Notes: generated from the letters alone by a model not told the origin. Positions 8,030 through 17,206 are shown, numbered from the stretch's first letter. The stretch: DNA of 22,500 nucleotides from Prorocentrum cordatum (GCA_963575745.1 CAUYUJ010016067.1:115686-138185); one strand, 5' to 3'. Translations and numbers: made by a program.

Positions 8030-8195
8030 CAGCCAACCCGCATAGTGAGGAGGATCGACTTTCCGAGTGTGCCCTTGCATCCTTGCCTCTCCGGCCCTCT
8101 TCGTTCCATCGTCAGCCACCGCTCGAAGAGCCTCGACATGGCCTTCAGGGCCCTTGCATCCTCATGGTGGCCGTGCTTATTGTACGGGTTGGCTG
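8030..8195 (+). mobile_element. TA-flanked pogo-like element (CAGCCAACCCG family), copy 1
   Basis: The left end CAGCCAACCCGCATAGTGAG and the right end, in reverse complement CAGCCAACCCGTACAATAAG, are terminal inverted repeats flanked on both sides by TA (8028-8029 and 8196-8197). A TA target and ends of CAG type are typical of Tc1/mariner-pogo elements. At 166 bases with no transposase it is a non-autonomous derivative. A second copy lies at 22075. Confidence 0.85.
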
Positions 8196-8356
8196 TACAG
8201 GCAAGGTCGGGCCACGGGGGGGGGGGGTCGTTGGTGGTGATTCGCCACGGTTCAGCTTTCGGTTCACGGCGTTGGATGCCGGGGCCCGTCTGGTTCCTCT
8301 TGCCGCTGCCGCTGAATTCCCATTAAGAGAAATTCCAGTTTTCGAGGGAAGGCCGT

Positions 8357-8522
8357 CGGGGACCATGACCAAGATGTCGCGGGATCTTGTCGACGCGATT
8401 TTGGTCATGGCCCTTGTCGGCCGTCGCTCATTCGCGAGGATCCACGAAATAGCGCTGACCACGATGGATGGTGACCAAGATCGGCGCGAAGCTTCCGCAT
8501 TGAATCTTGGTCATGGCCCCCC
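8357..8522 (+). mobile_element. Inverted-repeat element (GGGACCATGACCAAGAT)
   Basis: GGGGACCATGACCAAGAT at 8358 is answered by AATCTTGGTCATGGCCCC at 8503-8520, its near reverse complement. Inner copies of the same motif lie at 8400-8418 (TTTTGGTCATGGCCC) and 8471 (GTGACCAAGAT), so two foldbacks stand in tandem. It is non-coding, and no target duplication was found. Confidence 0.6.
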
Positions 8523-8752
8523 GCTTCCTTCCCCTCCACTTGTTGTTCTCCCTCGCCACTGCGATTTAGCTTTTTGCTCTGTCTCAGTGGGCCCCTCGAC
8601 TCTCCTCACCCCGTTGGATGGCGGGGCGCTCCAAGCTGCGCTGCCGGGGCGCCTGCTACAACAACGACGGCCCCCGCCTGGGCGTTCCTGACAGCTCCGG
8701 CCTTCCGACCTCCCCCCCCCCGCTGGGCTTCCAAATTTCAGACTTTTTGACG
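8523..8752. other. Stretch without recognisable gene
   Basis: Unique intronic sequence. No conserved frame or element end is seen. Confidence 0.4.
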
Positions 8753-8850
8753 GTCGGCGGCGAGCGAGGGGGGGAAGTGAGAAGGGGTGGGCCTGTTTTG
8801 AAGGCTCCGAAGTCTCGCAGCCTTCCGAGAAGCTTCGTAAGTCTTCCCCG
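8753..8850 (+). mobile_element. Half foldback element, GGCGGCGAGCG family
   Basis: One arm only: GTCGGCGGCGAGCGAGGG followed by GGAAGTGAGAAGG, with the centre CCCCGAAGACACACGAG comparable to the intact copy at 5209-5410. The opposite arm is missing, so this is a truncated copy. Confidence 0.65.
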
Positions 8851-9340
8851 AAGACACACGAGATCCTCTACGCTTCGCGTACCCCCACCAGCTGCGAACC
8901 GGCTTGCCAACGTGGCGGCGGTCTTCGCCAATTCGCATCATGCCGCACGCCCCAGACTTTGCCTCTCGCCGCCAGACAGTTGTCGCGCGGCCGCCGACCC
9001 CCAAAAATATATCCCCACCAGCCTTTTTCCGCCTCGTGTTCGCCGCTCTTGTGCCGCCGTTGCGTTGTGTAGTGGCCCCTTTTTCCCCGCGTCTGGCTGG
9101 CGACAGTTGCGCTGTGATCTCCGGCCTCCGCTCGTAGCTCGACCTCTCCGGCGCCGCGCGGGTGCCCGCTCGCGGTCGCGACCAAAAAAATCCCCACCAA
9201 CCCATCCAGAAACATATCGCCAGGCGAAATGCCTTGATCAGGGAAGTGTAAAAACATGCAGTATAAGAGCCGCCTTGTAAGTGTTTTCTCGGAGGTCTCT
9301 TTGCGCCATCCCCTTTTGTGGTCATCTCGGAGCTGACTGT
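8851..9340. other. Stretch without recognisable gene
   Basis: Unique intronic sequence of about 490 bases. Two similar phrases (CCCAAAAATATATCCCCACC near 9000 and CAAAAAAATCCCCACCAACC near 9182) are the only internal similarity. No dynein-like frame is found. Confidence 0.45.
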
Positions 9341-9820
9341 GGCACTCTAGGGACCCTCTTGGGGCTCTGTTGGGGGTCTAGATGCCCTGTTGGTGCTCTT
9401 TGGGGGGGTCAGGGAGGCTTCTTCGGGCATGCGTGGCCCCCCATCGGAGGCTCAAACATGGCAGATTCGGGCCGTCTTGGGGCGCTCTTGGGCGCTCTTG
9501 GGGCCCTCTTTGGGCCCTCTTGGGCCCCTCTTGGGGCTCTCTTGGGCCTTTTTGGGGGCATAGCAAGGGCTTCAAGAGCCCATCGGAAGCAACAGGGCGT
9601 CAACAACATTGCTTTTCCTTTGGTGTTCGAGCCAATTTGGCCTCTTGGGGAAACCCGTGGAGGGCAGGGTACTTGGGACCGTCTTTGGGCCGTTTTGAGG
9701 TATCTTGGATGTTGTCGGAGGCTATATTGAGCCAGATTGAGATATGTAGAGCCATCTTGGAGACCATCGTGGGCTCTCTGAGACCCTCTTGGAGCTATCT
9801 TGGGCCATCCTGGACGCTCT
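9341..9820 (+). repeat. Degenerate CTCTTGGGGC minisatellite
   Basis: Many diverged copies of a 9 to 11 base phrase related to CTCTTGGGGC or CTCTTGGGCC, densest at 9474-9560 and thinning out to about 9810. They are read as glycine- and leucine-rich frames on the plus strand. No recognisable protein. Confidence 0.8.
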
Positions 9821-10017
9821 AACCCTTGTTTCCCCGCCCACCTTTCCAGGCCCAGGCGAGGGGGTAGAGACGGGGTCAAGGCACCCTCTTACATAGCAAA
9901 CCGTCTAGTTCACTCCCACCCGCTCTCCCAACACATAGTAACACCCCAGCCTTAGCATGTTCAGCCGTAGTCTTTGGATGGGCAGCTACTGGGAACCAAC
10001 ACCGACCCCATGTGCGC

Positions 10018-10215
10018 GACGCTGGGGCGAGGTGCGCCACGCATGCCAGGCGCGCCACGCGCGCCAGGCACCCCTAAGGCCCAAGCGTGCCAGGCACGCC
10101 TGGTGCGCCAGAGGCGCCACGTGCTCCACGTGCGCCAGGTGTGCCGCATACTCCAGCCGCGCCAAGTGCACCAAGTTCGGGGCACGTGCAGAGTGTGTTA
10201 GGTGCGCCTGCGCAC
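10018..10215 (+). repeat. Degenerate GCGCCAGGC minisatellite
   Basis: Imperfect repeats of GTGCGCCAGGCACGCC-type phrases of about 9 to 12 bases. They yield cysteine- and histidine-rich or tryptophan-rich frames on both strands, none convincing as a gene. Confidence 0.75.
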
Positions 10216-10249
10216 GGGACGGCACGCATCGGAAACATGTCGGCCCCAT

Positions 10250-10764
10250 CTCATCCTTGTCGAAAACACATTCCCTTTCTGGTGTCTGATGGGCTTGCAC
10301 GCAGCAGGTCATGCGCCACCACCCCCGCCGTCCTTGTCAAAAACCACCTGACAGTGATCGTGGGTTGGCGCGCACGAGCCAGGTTTAGCCGCGAGGTGCA
10401 TTTTGTATAGATTCTAACAGGGATGGAGGCCCTGCGCACGGCAGGCAACATGCTGATACCCCCGCCGCCCCTGTCAGAAACAAGAAAAGGGCACGCGGGC
10501 CTCACGATCATGACCCAAGACTTCGCCCCAAAGTATACTTTGTATGGTTTTTTTGAAAGGGATGGTGGGGTGGACCCGCATCCCTGTGTTTTTGGCAGGG
10601 ATGGTTCGGAGGTGGGGATCATAGGGTCGGCATTGTTCCTGGTTGGCTGCTGGTCGCCTGGGGGAGGGCGTGTGCATTCGTAGGGAACAGTGATCGACCT
10701 CTCCCCCGAGCAAGAGGAGGAGAAGTTCTGGCAGAGAGGTGACACAGTTTTTAAAGCACCTACG
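10250..10764. other. Diverged direct repeats without recognisable gene
   Basis: Two or three related segments: about 10287-10350 (GATGGGCTTGCACGC, then CCCCCGCCGTCCTTGTCA) and about 10424-10500 (GATGGAGGCCCTGCGCAC, then CCCCCGCCGCCCCTGTCA). Later phrases AGGGATGGTGGGG and AGGGATGGTTCGG are also similar. Open frames cross the area, but no family is recognised. Confidence 0.45.
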
Positions 10765-10871
10765 CTCAGAGGGTTGGTGGGACTTCTCAGAAGGCTGGAG
10801 TTCTTCTGAGAAGCTCCGCCGCCTTTTGAGAAGGCCTTCTCCTGCTCACTTCCCCCACTCGCTCGCCGCCA
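10765..10871 (-). mobile_element. Half foldback element, GGCGGCGAGCG family
   Basis: The arm ends GAGAAGGCCTTCTCC...CACTCGCTCGCCGCC at 10868, the same as the right end of the copy at 5209-5410. CTTCTCAGAAGGC and CTTCTGAGAAGC upstream match the centre. The left arm is absent. Confidence 0.7.
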
Positions 10872-11037
10872 AGACGGGATCTGCACCTCTGGCTCCACGT
10901 GTTGACTGTTTTGAGAATGCTGCACGTTCGGCCCCCAAGGCATCATGTGTGTGTGCTTCTGTGTGTGTGTGTGTGTTCCAGGATGTTGTGCCTCCAGGCG
11001 CTCAGTTCGTGTGCGTTTTAAGGATTATGCAGCCTCC

Positions 11038-11225
11038 AACCCCTCCTGCTCCCTGCTCCCTCCTCTCTCCTGCCCCACTTCGTCCTGATCCGTCCTCCTC
11101 ACCTGCTTCTCCCTCTCTCCTCCCTCCTCGCCCCTTCCTCCTCCCTCCTGTCCCTCCCTTCCCTCTCGCCCATCCCAGCCCTCCCCTCCCCCAGCCCAGC
11201 TCTCACACCACTTCGCTTCATCCCC
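11038..11225 (+). repeat. Pyrimidine-rich CCCTCC tract
   Basis: About 190 bases of degenerate CCCTCCTCTC sequence with few purines, preceded by a short TG microsatellite (10945-10976). No gene is seen. Confidence 0.85.
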
Positions 11226-11364
11226 TCTCCTGACGGGACCGCCCGGGCACGCAAGAGCCCGCCGGATTGGCCGGCACAACCATTCGAGGCAGGGGTGGAC
11301 CCGGCCCCGGCCCGACCAGCCGCGTCACGGTCCGCCCGAGGCCCGGCACCGGGCCCACGACATG

Positions 11365-11498
11365 CAGTCGGGGCCCTTGCTTGTTCTGCAGTGTACCGTC
11401 GGTTCTCCTGAGGTTTCCCATGGGGAATCGAAGTTCAACTCATGGGAGAAAGGGGCCTCGTTCCCAATGCAGGGTTCCTTAGGTCCACGCCCCGGCTG
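11365..11498 (+). mobile_element. TA-flanked pogo-like element (CAGTCGGGGCCC family), copy 2
   Basis: The left end CAGTCGGGGCCCTTGC and the right end, in reverse complement CAGCCGGGGCGTGGACC. The right side is followed by TA (11499-11500), and the left flank is TG, one change from TA. It shares CTCCTGAGGTTTCCCATGGG and GGGGCCTCGTTCC with the copies at 6986 and 20651, but is shorter by an internal deletion of about 40 bases. Confidence 0.75.
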
Positions 11499-11635
11499 TA
11501 CCCCGAGCTGGGAGCCCGCTCGACCCCGGCGCGACCCCACCGCACTCGAGCCCCCCCGCGCTCCGCGAGGCGAAGGGGAGTCCCCCCGCAGAGGCTTCGG
11601 CCAGAGGCGAAGAGCTGGCGGCGCGCACAACCATC

Positions 11636-11887
11636 TAGGCCTCCCAGGTGGGGTCGGAGCAGATGCGGTCGGAGGATCGCGCCGCGGCGCCGATGCAGCG
11701 GCGAAGCGGCTCGACGCGGGCCCCGATTCGCTTCACGTCGGCGTCGCCGACGCATCGCCCACGTCGACGATGCATCGCCAGTGCATCGCCGATGCGTCGC
11801 CGACACGTCGCCGATGCATCGCCGATGCATCGTCGATGCGGCGGCATCCTCCGACCCCATCGACTCCGACCCCATCTGGGAGGCCTT
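11636..11887 (+). mobile_element. Inverted-repeat element K (GGGGTCGGAG ends, GATGCATCG interior), copy 1
   Basis: The left arm AGGCCTCCCAGGTGGGGTCG and the right arm, in reverse complement AGGCCTCCCAGATGGGGTCG, continue together through GGTCGGAGGAT. The interior is made of GCCGATGCATCGCC-type units that are themselves palindromic. A second copy lies at 19410-19654. The alanine/arginine frames across it are not genes. Confidence 0.85.
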
Positions 11888-11935
11888 CCGTGGCGCGGGG
11901 GGGGGGGGGCGAGCAGGCCGGCGGCGGCGCTCGGG

Positions 11936-12012
11936 CACCGCCACCTGCAGCTCGCCGCGCGCGGGCGCGCCCGCGGAGCGGCGCGCGGCGCGGCGGAGGG
12001 GCCCCGCGGCCA
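11936..12012 (+). repeat. GC-rich module, left copy
   Basis: This segment shares GCGGCGCGCGGCG, GGCGGAGGGGC and CGCGGCCA in the same order with 14727-14796. The two copies flank the nested MULE-like elements as direct repeats about 2.8 kb apart. Confidence 0.65.
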
Positions 12013-12121
12013 CCACGAGACGCTGGCCTCTAGTCGGGCGTGTCCCCCTACAGGAGGAAAATTCAAACATACCTATGCGACCACCCTTCGGGTGATAAGG
12101 AGGTTCGGGTGGGGGGGAACC

Positions 12122-12372
12122 AACGTCTCATTCGATCGGTCTCACTACCGATCTCACTATCGATCTCACCATCGGTCTCGCTCGATCGATCTCACTCGAT
12201 CGACGATCTCGCAATCGATCTCACTCGATCTATTTCATTCGATCGATCTCACAATCGATCTGACTATCGATCTCACAATCTATCTCACTATGGATCCCAC
12301 TATCGATCTCACAACATATCCTACATTCGGTCTCACTATCGATATCACAATCGATCTCACAATCAACGTCAT
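12122..12372 (+). repeat. GATCTCACTATC dodecamer repeat
   Basis: About twenty degenerate copies of a 12-base unit (GATCTCACTATC, with ACAATC and ACTCGATC variants), grading into the ATC array. It is rich in GATC sites. It lies inside the MULE-like element. Confidence 0.92.
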
Positions 12373-14032
12373 CATCATCAACACCATCGTTATCAACGTG
12401 ATCAACATCACCATCATCATCATCATCGGGACACCATCACCATCACCACCGCATCACCATCATCTTCAACATCATCATCACCATCATCACCATCGGGGCA
12501 CCATCATCGTCACCATCAGCATGATCAACATCATCACCCTCGGGACACCATCATCATCATCGGAATACCACCATCATCATAATCATCATCAACATCTCAC
12601 CTTCATCATGAACAACATCATCATCGGGACACCAGCATCATCATCAGCAACCTCATCATCAACATCATCATCGGGAGACCATGATCACTGTCACCATCAA
12701 CATCACCATCATCATCATCAGCAGCATCATCATCACCAGGACACCATCATCACCATCACCACCTCATCACCGTCATCATCAACATCATCACCATCATCAT
12801 CATCGGGACACCATCATCGTCACCATCAGCATCATCAACATCATCATCCTCGGGACACCATCATCATCATCGGAACACCACCATCATAATCATCATCAAC
12901 ATCCCACCATCATCATGAGCCACATCATCATCATTGGGACACCATCATCATCACCAGCAACATCAGCATCAACATCACCATTGGGACACCATTATCATCG
13001 TCACCATCATCATCACCATCATCATCGACCTCATCGGGACACCATCATCATCATCATCAGCAACATCGTCATCATCATCATCATCTTCATCGGGCCACCA
13101 TCATCCAAATCATCATCATCCCCTCATCAGCATCCTCATCATAATCGCCATCAGCATCATCACCATCATCATCATCATCATCACCGTCGGGACACCATCA
13201 CCACCATCAGCAACATCATCATGATCATCATCAACATCGGAACACCATTATCATCGTCATCATCATCATCAACATCATCATCATCGGGACACACTCATCA
13301 TCATCACCGTCATCATCATCAACAGCATCATCATCAACCTCATCATCATCAAGACACCATGATCATCATATTCATCATCATTTCATCATTTCATCATCGT
13401 CAACATCACCAGGATCATCAGCATGATCATCGTCGGGTCACCATCAACATCACCAGCATGACCAACATCATCAGCATCGAGACACCATCATCATCAACGC
13501 CATTGTCATCATCATCATCATCATCGTCATCATCATCATCGGGACACCCTCGTTATCATCATCAACATAATCAGCATCATCGAGGTACCATCATTATCAT
13601 CATTGGACCACCACCATCATCATCAACATCAGAATCATCATCATGAACAACATCAGCAACATCATCATCACCGGGACACCATCATTAGCAGCAACATCAT
13701 CACCATCAAGATCATCATCATCGGGGCACCATCGTCATCGTCACCATCATCATCATCATCACCATCATTATCACCATCATCGGGACATCATCATCATCAT
13801 CAACATCAGCAGCATCATCATCGGAACACCATCATCATCACCTCATCATCGTCCTCATCATCAACATCATCATCGGGACACCATCACCGTCATCATCATT
13901 ATCATTCTCTCCGGGACACCTTCATCACCATCAACAACTTGATCATCAACTTCATCATCATCCTCGGGACACCATCATCACCATCATCTCCTCACATCAT
14001 CATCACCAACATCATCAGGATCATCAACATTG

Positions 14033-14079
<47 letters not shown>

Positions 14080-14254
14080 GGGACACCATCATCATCAGCA
14101 GCATCATCATCACCAACGTCATGATCATCGGGACATCATCATCATCATCATCATCATCACCAAAATGGCCATCATCGTCATCATCAACATCCTCATCTCC
14201 ATCATCATCCGGACACCGACGGAACACCGGCGGGACACCGGCGGGACACCGCGC
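12373..14254 (+). repeat. ATC satellite punctuated by CGGGACACC
   Basis: About 1.85 kb of ATC triplets interrupted roughly every 50 bases by CGGGACACC or a close variant (GGAACACC, GGGGCACC, GGACATC), about 35 times. The 3' end (14207-14254) is marker only: GGCGGGACACC-like 11-mers without ATC. Long histidine-, isoleucine- and serine-rich frames are artefacts. Confidence 0.96.
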
Positions 14255-14564
14255 GCCACTGGGCCCCAGACAGGAAACATTTGGTCCGGCCGCGCCTCAG
14301 CCAGAGGCGGGACACTTCTCGCCCGCCCACGCAGCTTCGCCTCGCCCGCACGCATGGCACGCACGAACACGAAACCGAAACCGATTTCCCGGTAGGGGGG
14401 CTCTCCGTTCCACTTCGATCTCACCCCCTCGCCTCCGATAGTAGATAAATCGTCTGGGGACGATTTTTTGATTATTTTCAACAATGTTTGAATCTTTTCG
14501 CACTAAATTTAATTTGTCCTCCAAGCTCCGCCTGTAGGAGGACATGTCCGACCTAACGCTGGCC

Positions 14565-14704
14565 CTCTACAGGAGGAACATTCAAGCATGTAATGAATAA
14601 ACAGTCTGGGGACGATTTGTGGATTATTTTCAACCATTTTTGAATATTTTCGAACTATGTCTAATTTTTCCTCCCAAGTCCGACTGTAGGAGGACATGTC
14701 CGAC
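14565..14704 (+). mobile_element. MULE-like element, interrupted copy
   Basis: It begins within the left repeat (CTCTACAGGAGGAACATTC) and ends CTGTAGGAGGACATGTCCGAC. The core AGTCTGGGGACGATT (14603) and GGATTATTTTCAACC match the copy ending at 14555. Its missing outer left end is best explained by ACGCTGGCC before 12029, so the satellite-bearing element probably inserted into this one. The minus-strand 99-residue frame across it is not supported as a gene. Confidence 0.7.
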
Positions 14705-14726
14705 GTGGCTGGCGGCAGTGGCTGGG

Positions 14727-14796
14727 CACTGGTGGCGCGCCGCGGGGGCTCCCGCGGCGGCGCGCGGCGTGGCGGAGGGGCTGCGGCCAACGCGCG
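14727..14796 (+). repeat. GC-rich module, right copy
   Basis: Direct repeat of 11936-12012 with moderate divergence, sharing GGCGCGCGGCG and GGCGGAGGGGC. It sits between two MULE-like elements. Confidence 0.65.
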
Positions 14797-14841
14797 TCGC
14801 GGGCCCACGCAGTGGCGAGGCCGAGCAGGACGATGCCAGAG

Positions 14842-15038
14842 TTGTGTCGGGCGTGTCCCCCATACAGGGGGAGTTTAGACGAAAAACAAAAAAGAAATGC
14901 CCCAACAATGCCCCAAAGAGGTCAGAAACATATTCAAAGAATAGTCCCGAGACTATTTTTGGACGATGTTTTGATTATCTGTCGGGGATTTTGTATTTTT
15001 CGTCGAAAATCCCCCCGTAGGGGGACAGGCCCGACATA
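14842..15038 (+). mobile_element. MULE-like short element with exact 9-bp target duplication
   Basis: It begins TTGTGTCGGGCGTGTCCCCC and ends GGGGGACAGGCCCGACATA. The inverted repeats extend about 40 bases, through GACGAAAAA on both sides. The exact 9-base repeat ATGCCAGAG flanks it at 14833-14841 and 15039-15047. Each end also holds a small hairpin of its own (TCCCCC/GGGGGA). At 197 bases with no coding sequence, it is the cleanest member of the family here. Confidence 0.9.
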
Positions 15039-15047
15039 ATGCCAGAG

Positions 15048-16114
15048 GCGCCGAACGGCGAGGCGGCGGCAGAAGCTCCGTGCGGAACGTGGGCGCGGCG
15101 CCTGGTGGAGCGTGTGAGCTGCTGCCCGCGGGGCCTGGCCTCGTGCTCGCCCCGTCGCGCGGCACGCGCATGGGGCAAGAGCCGGTATGGGCTTTCTCGG
15201 ACCGAGGCTCGGCTGGTTCCGGGGCTGCCAAGCTCGCCGCGCCCATCGCGTCGCGGGCGGCAACCGAGGGCAAGCCTGCGAACGTGGCAGGGGCTACAAA
15301 TTTCAGCACGCTGCCGAAGCTGCTGGGGCCCGAGGCCACCAAGCGGGCCGCTCCCTTGGTGCCACGGGCGGTGGCCGAGGACGGTTCTGAGCTCGCGCGA
15401 GCGGCGGTCCTTGCATCGCTGCCGAACCTCTGCTGGGGCCACAGAGGCCGCGCCCGTCATGCGGCGGGCGGCGGCCGAGGACAGCGCAGCGATGGCTCGA
15501 CTGTCGGCCTGGCATGCTCCGTCGGAGCTGCTGCCGAGGCTGCGTGCGCCCGAGGTCGTCGATCCTGCCGAAGCTCTGGGCGACGGCCCAGGGCGAGGTG
15601 CCGTCCGCGCGACGGAAGGTCGCGACGTTCCTGAGGCCCGAGGTCGCCGAGCGGGCCGTGCCCAGCCTGTTGCGCAATCTCCGCTCGAGCCGATCCCCGC
15701 CTCGAGCGCGAATCCGAGGAGTGTCCGGCTCGACCAGGACACCTGGCACTCCAACCCCGACTGCCCCCGCTCCTACTTTCGCCTCCCACGCTTCCCCCTC
15801 GAGCGCCCATCGACTGGTACGTTGACTCGGGGCCGCGCGTGCTCCGACTCCGCGTCCGCAGGGGCCCGATCCGATCCGATCCGACTCCGACGCCGCCCGA
15901 GCCCCGGTCCGACTCCGCCTCAGAACGAGGGCTCGTCGGGCGATGGGAGGCCGCAGCCGACGCGGCCTCGATGTCGAAGGTGGCCCTCCGCAGCCGTCCT
16001 GGCCCTCGCGGCCCGCGCGGCTGACCCGCGACGCGCACGCGGCCCGGCGCAGTCGTGGCCACGGCAGAATCGGCCCGAGCTCCCCTGCGAGTGGGCGAGG
16101 GGGCGGCCCCAGCA
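15048..16114. other. GC-rich region with decayed coding-like repeat (about 15230-15680)
   Basis: A motif of the kind AAPLVPRAVAEDG occurs about three times: near 15238 (AAPIASRAATEG), 15343 (AAPLVPRAVAEDG) and 15447 (AAPVMRRAAAEDS). The spacing is 102 to 111 bases, and LPKLLGPEATKR or LPNL lies between copies. The first two share a frame and the third is shifted. The helix-like alanine/leucine pattern resembles HEAT-type repeats, but I cannot assign a family, and no start, stop or splice structure holds it together. It may be a pseudogene fragment or a GC-biased minisatellite. A run of CCGATCCGATCC-type repeats lies near 15868-15890. Confidence 0.35.
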
Positions 16115-16468
16115 CGGTGGAGGCCCATGCCAAGAAACCCCTGCTCGCCTCCAGGGTTCCCTGGGTTTCTTGGGGTTTGATTCGGGGGTGGACAGAACCC
16201 CCAATAGTGACACGTCGATTAGTGAATTGTCCGTTTTCGGTTTTCGAGAGGGCGCCGTGGCCGTTATTTTCCAGGCTTGCGCCCGCCAGGTTTGGGCCCG
16301 AAGTCGTTTTCACTAAACCACGTTTTACTAAAGGGAGGTCTGTCCATCCCCGATTGATGGTTCCGCCATGGGAAAGCGTGACGTTCCCACGCCAGAGAGT
16401 CCATGGACGCCCTGGGGTCTCAGGGTTGGGTTTCTTGTGGAAGGCTTCTTGTGGTCGGGCCTCCACTG
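16115..16468 (+). mobile_element. Pogo-like element (CGGTGGAGGCCC ends), 354 bases
   Basis: The left end CGGTGGAGGCCCATGCCAAG and the right end, in reverse complement CAGTGGAGGCCCGACCACAAG without its last base, are inverted repeats. The right flank is TA (16469-16470) and the left flank is CA, one change from TA. Inner arms also pair (GGGGGTGGACAGAACC against GGGGATGGACAGACC, then GTGAA on both sides). Repeated TTAGTGAA and TTTTCG phrases recall pogo/Tigger ends. It contains a hairpin CCAAGAAACCC...GGGTTTCTTGG at 16129-16175. No transposase. Confidence 0.75.
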
Positions 16469-16625
16469 TAGCTGCTGAGGACGTCGGGGCCGGAGGGGAT
16501 CCCCGCGCCGAGGAAGAGCCTGCCCTTCAAGGTGCAGGTGCAGGAGCTCGCCTCGGCCGTGATTAAGGCGCCGCCGCCGCATTGCGGGGCCGCGGTGTGG
16601 GGCGTAGGCGGTGCTGCGCGCCACA

Positions 16626-16792
16626 GCGGAGATGGTGGAGGGTGTGGAGGAGGAGAGGGTGCAGATAGGGCACGGGGGGAGGAGGCGGAGGGGCGCGAAA
16701 GAGGAGGATGAGGACGAGGAGGAGGAGAAGGAGGAGGAGCGATAGGACTAAGCGACGCTGATAAGGTGGAGGGAGGAGGCGGAGGAACTGCG
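16626..16792 (+). repeat. GGA-rich purine tract
   Basis: A degenerate GGA/GAGGAG tract that passes directly into the GAT array. Confidence 0.88.
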
Positions 16793-16794
16793 CG

Positions 16795-17172
16795 ATGGTG
16801 ATGGTGGTGCTAGTGAAGCTGATCGTGATGGTAATGGTGATGGTGATGGTGGTGGTAATGATGAGGATCTTGATGATGCTAATGCTACTTCTGCTGCCGA
16901 AGATGGTGATGGCGATGCTGCTGATACTGATGATGATGATGCTGAGGATGATGATGCTGATGTTGATGATAGTGATGGTTTTGGATGATGACGATGCTGC
17001 TGATGATGATTAAGTTGTTGATGTTGTTGATGGTGATGATGGTGTTGTTGTTGTTGATGATGATAATGATAGTGGTGCTGCTGGCGGTACTGATGATGAC
17101 GATGTTGCTGATGATGATGGTGATGATGCTGATGATGACTATGCTGATGATGAGGATGCTGATGCTGATGCC

Positions 17173-17206
<34 letters not shown>

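Larger units (their letters stand above)
12029..14555 (+). mobile_element. MULE-like element with 9-bp target duplication, carrying a satellite
   Basis: The left end is TCTAGTCGGGCGTGTCC followed by CCCTACAGGAGG. The right end is CCTGTAGGAGGACATGTCC then GACCTA. The ends are inverted repeats, and an exact 9-base duplication ACGCTGGCC flanks them (12020-12028 and 14556-14564). Nine-base duplications are typical of Mutator-like elements (Merlin also makes 8 to 9). The conserved family core TCTGGGGACGATT appears at 14452. Relatives are only 140 to 200 bases long, so about 2.36 kb between roughly 12076 and 14440 is extra. That extra portion is the GATC-type repeat, the ATC array and a short unique tail. 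No transposase is present. Confidence 0.8.

Noticed and set aside
11640-11890. CRISPR-like regularly spaced palindromic repeats (GATGCATCG)
   Set aside because: Units abut without unique spacers and sit inside inverted-repeat arms in a eukaryotic intron.
12373-14215. Histidine/isoleucine-rich frames that look like metal-binding proteins
   Set aside because: ATC satellite read in three frames. There is no sequence constraint beyond the repeat.
14509-14808. 99-codon minus-strand frame with a complex-looking start, similar to another frame at 14297-14545
   Set aside because: The similarity comes from two copies of the same MULE-like element. The frame is not conserved in the other copies.
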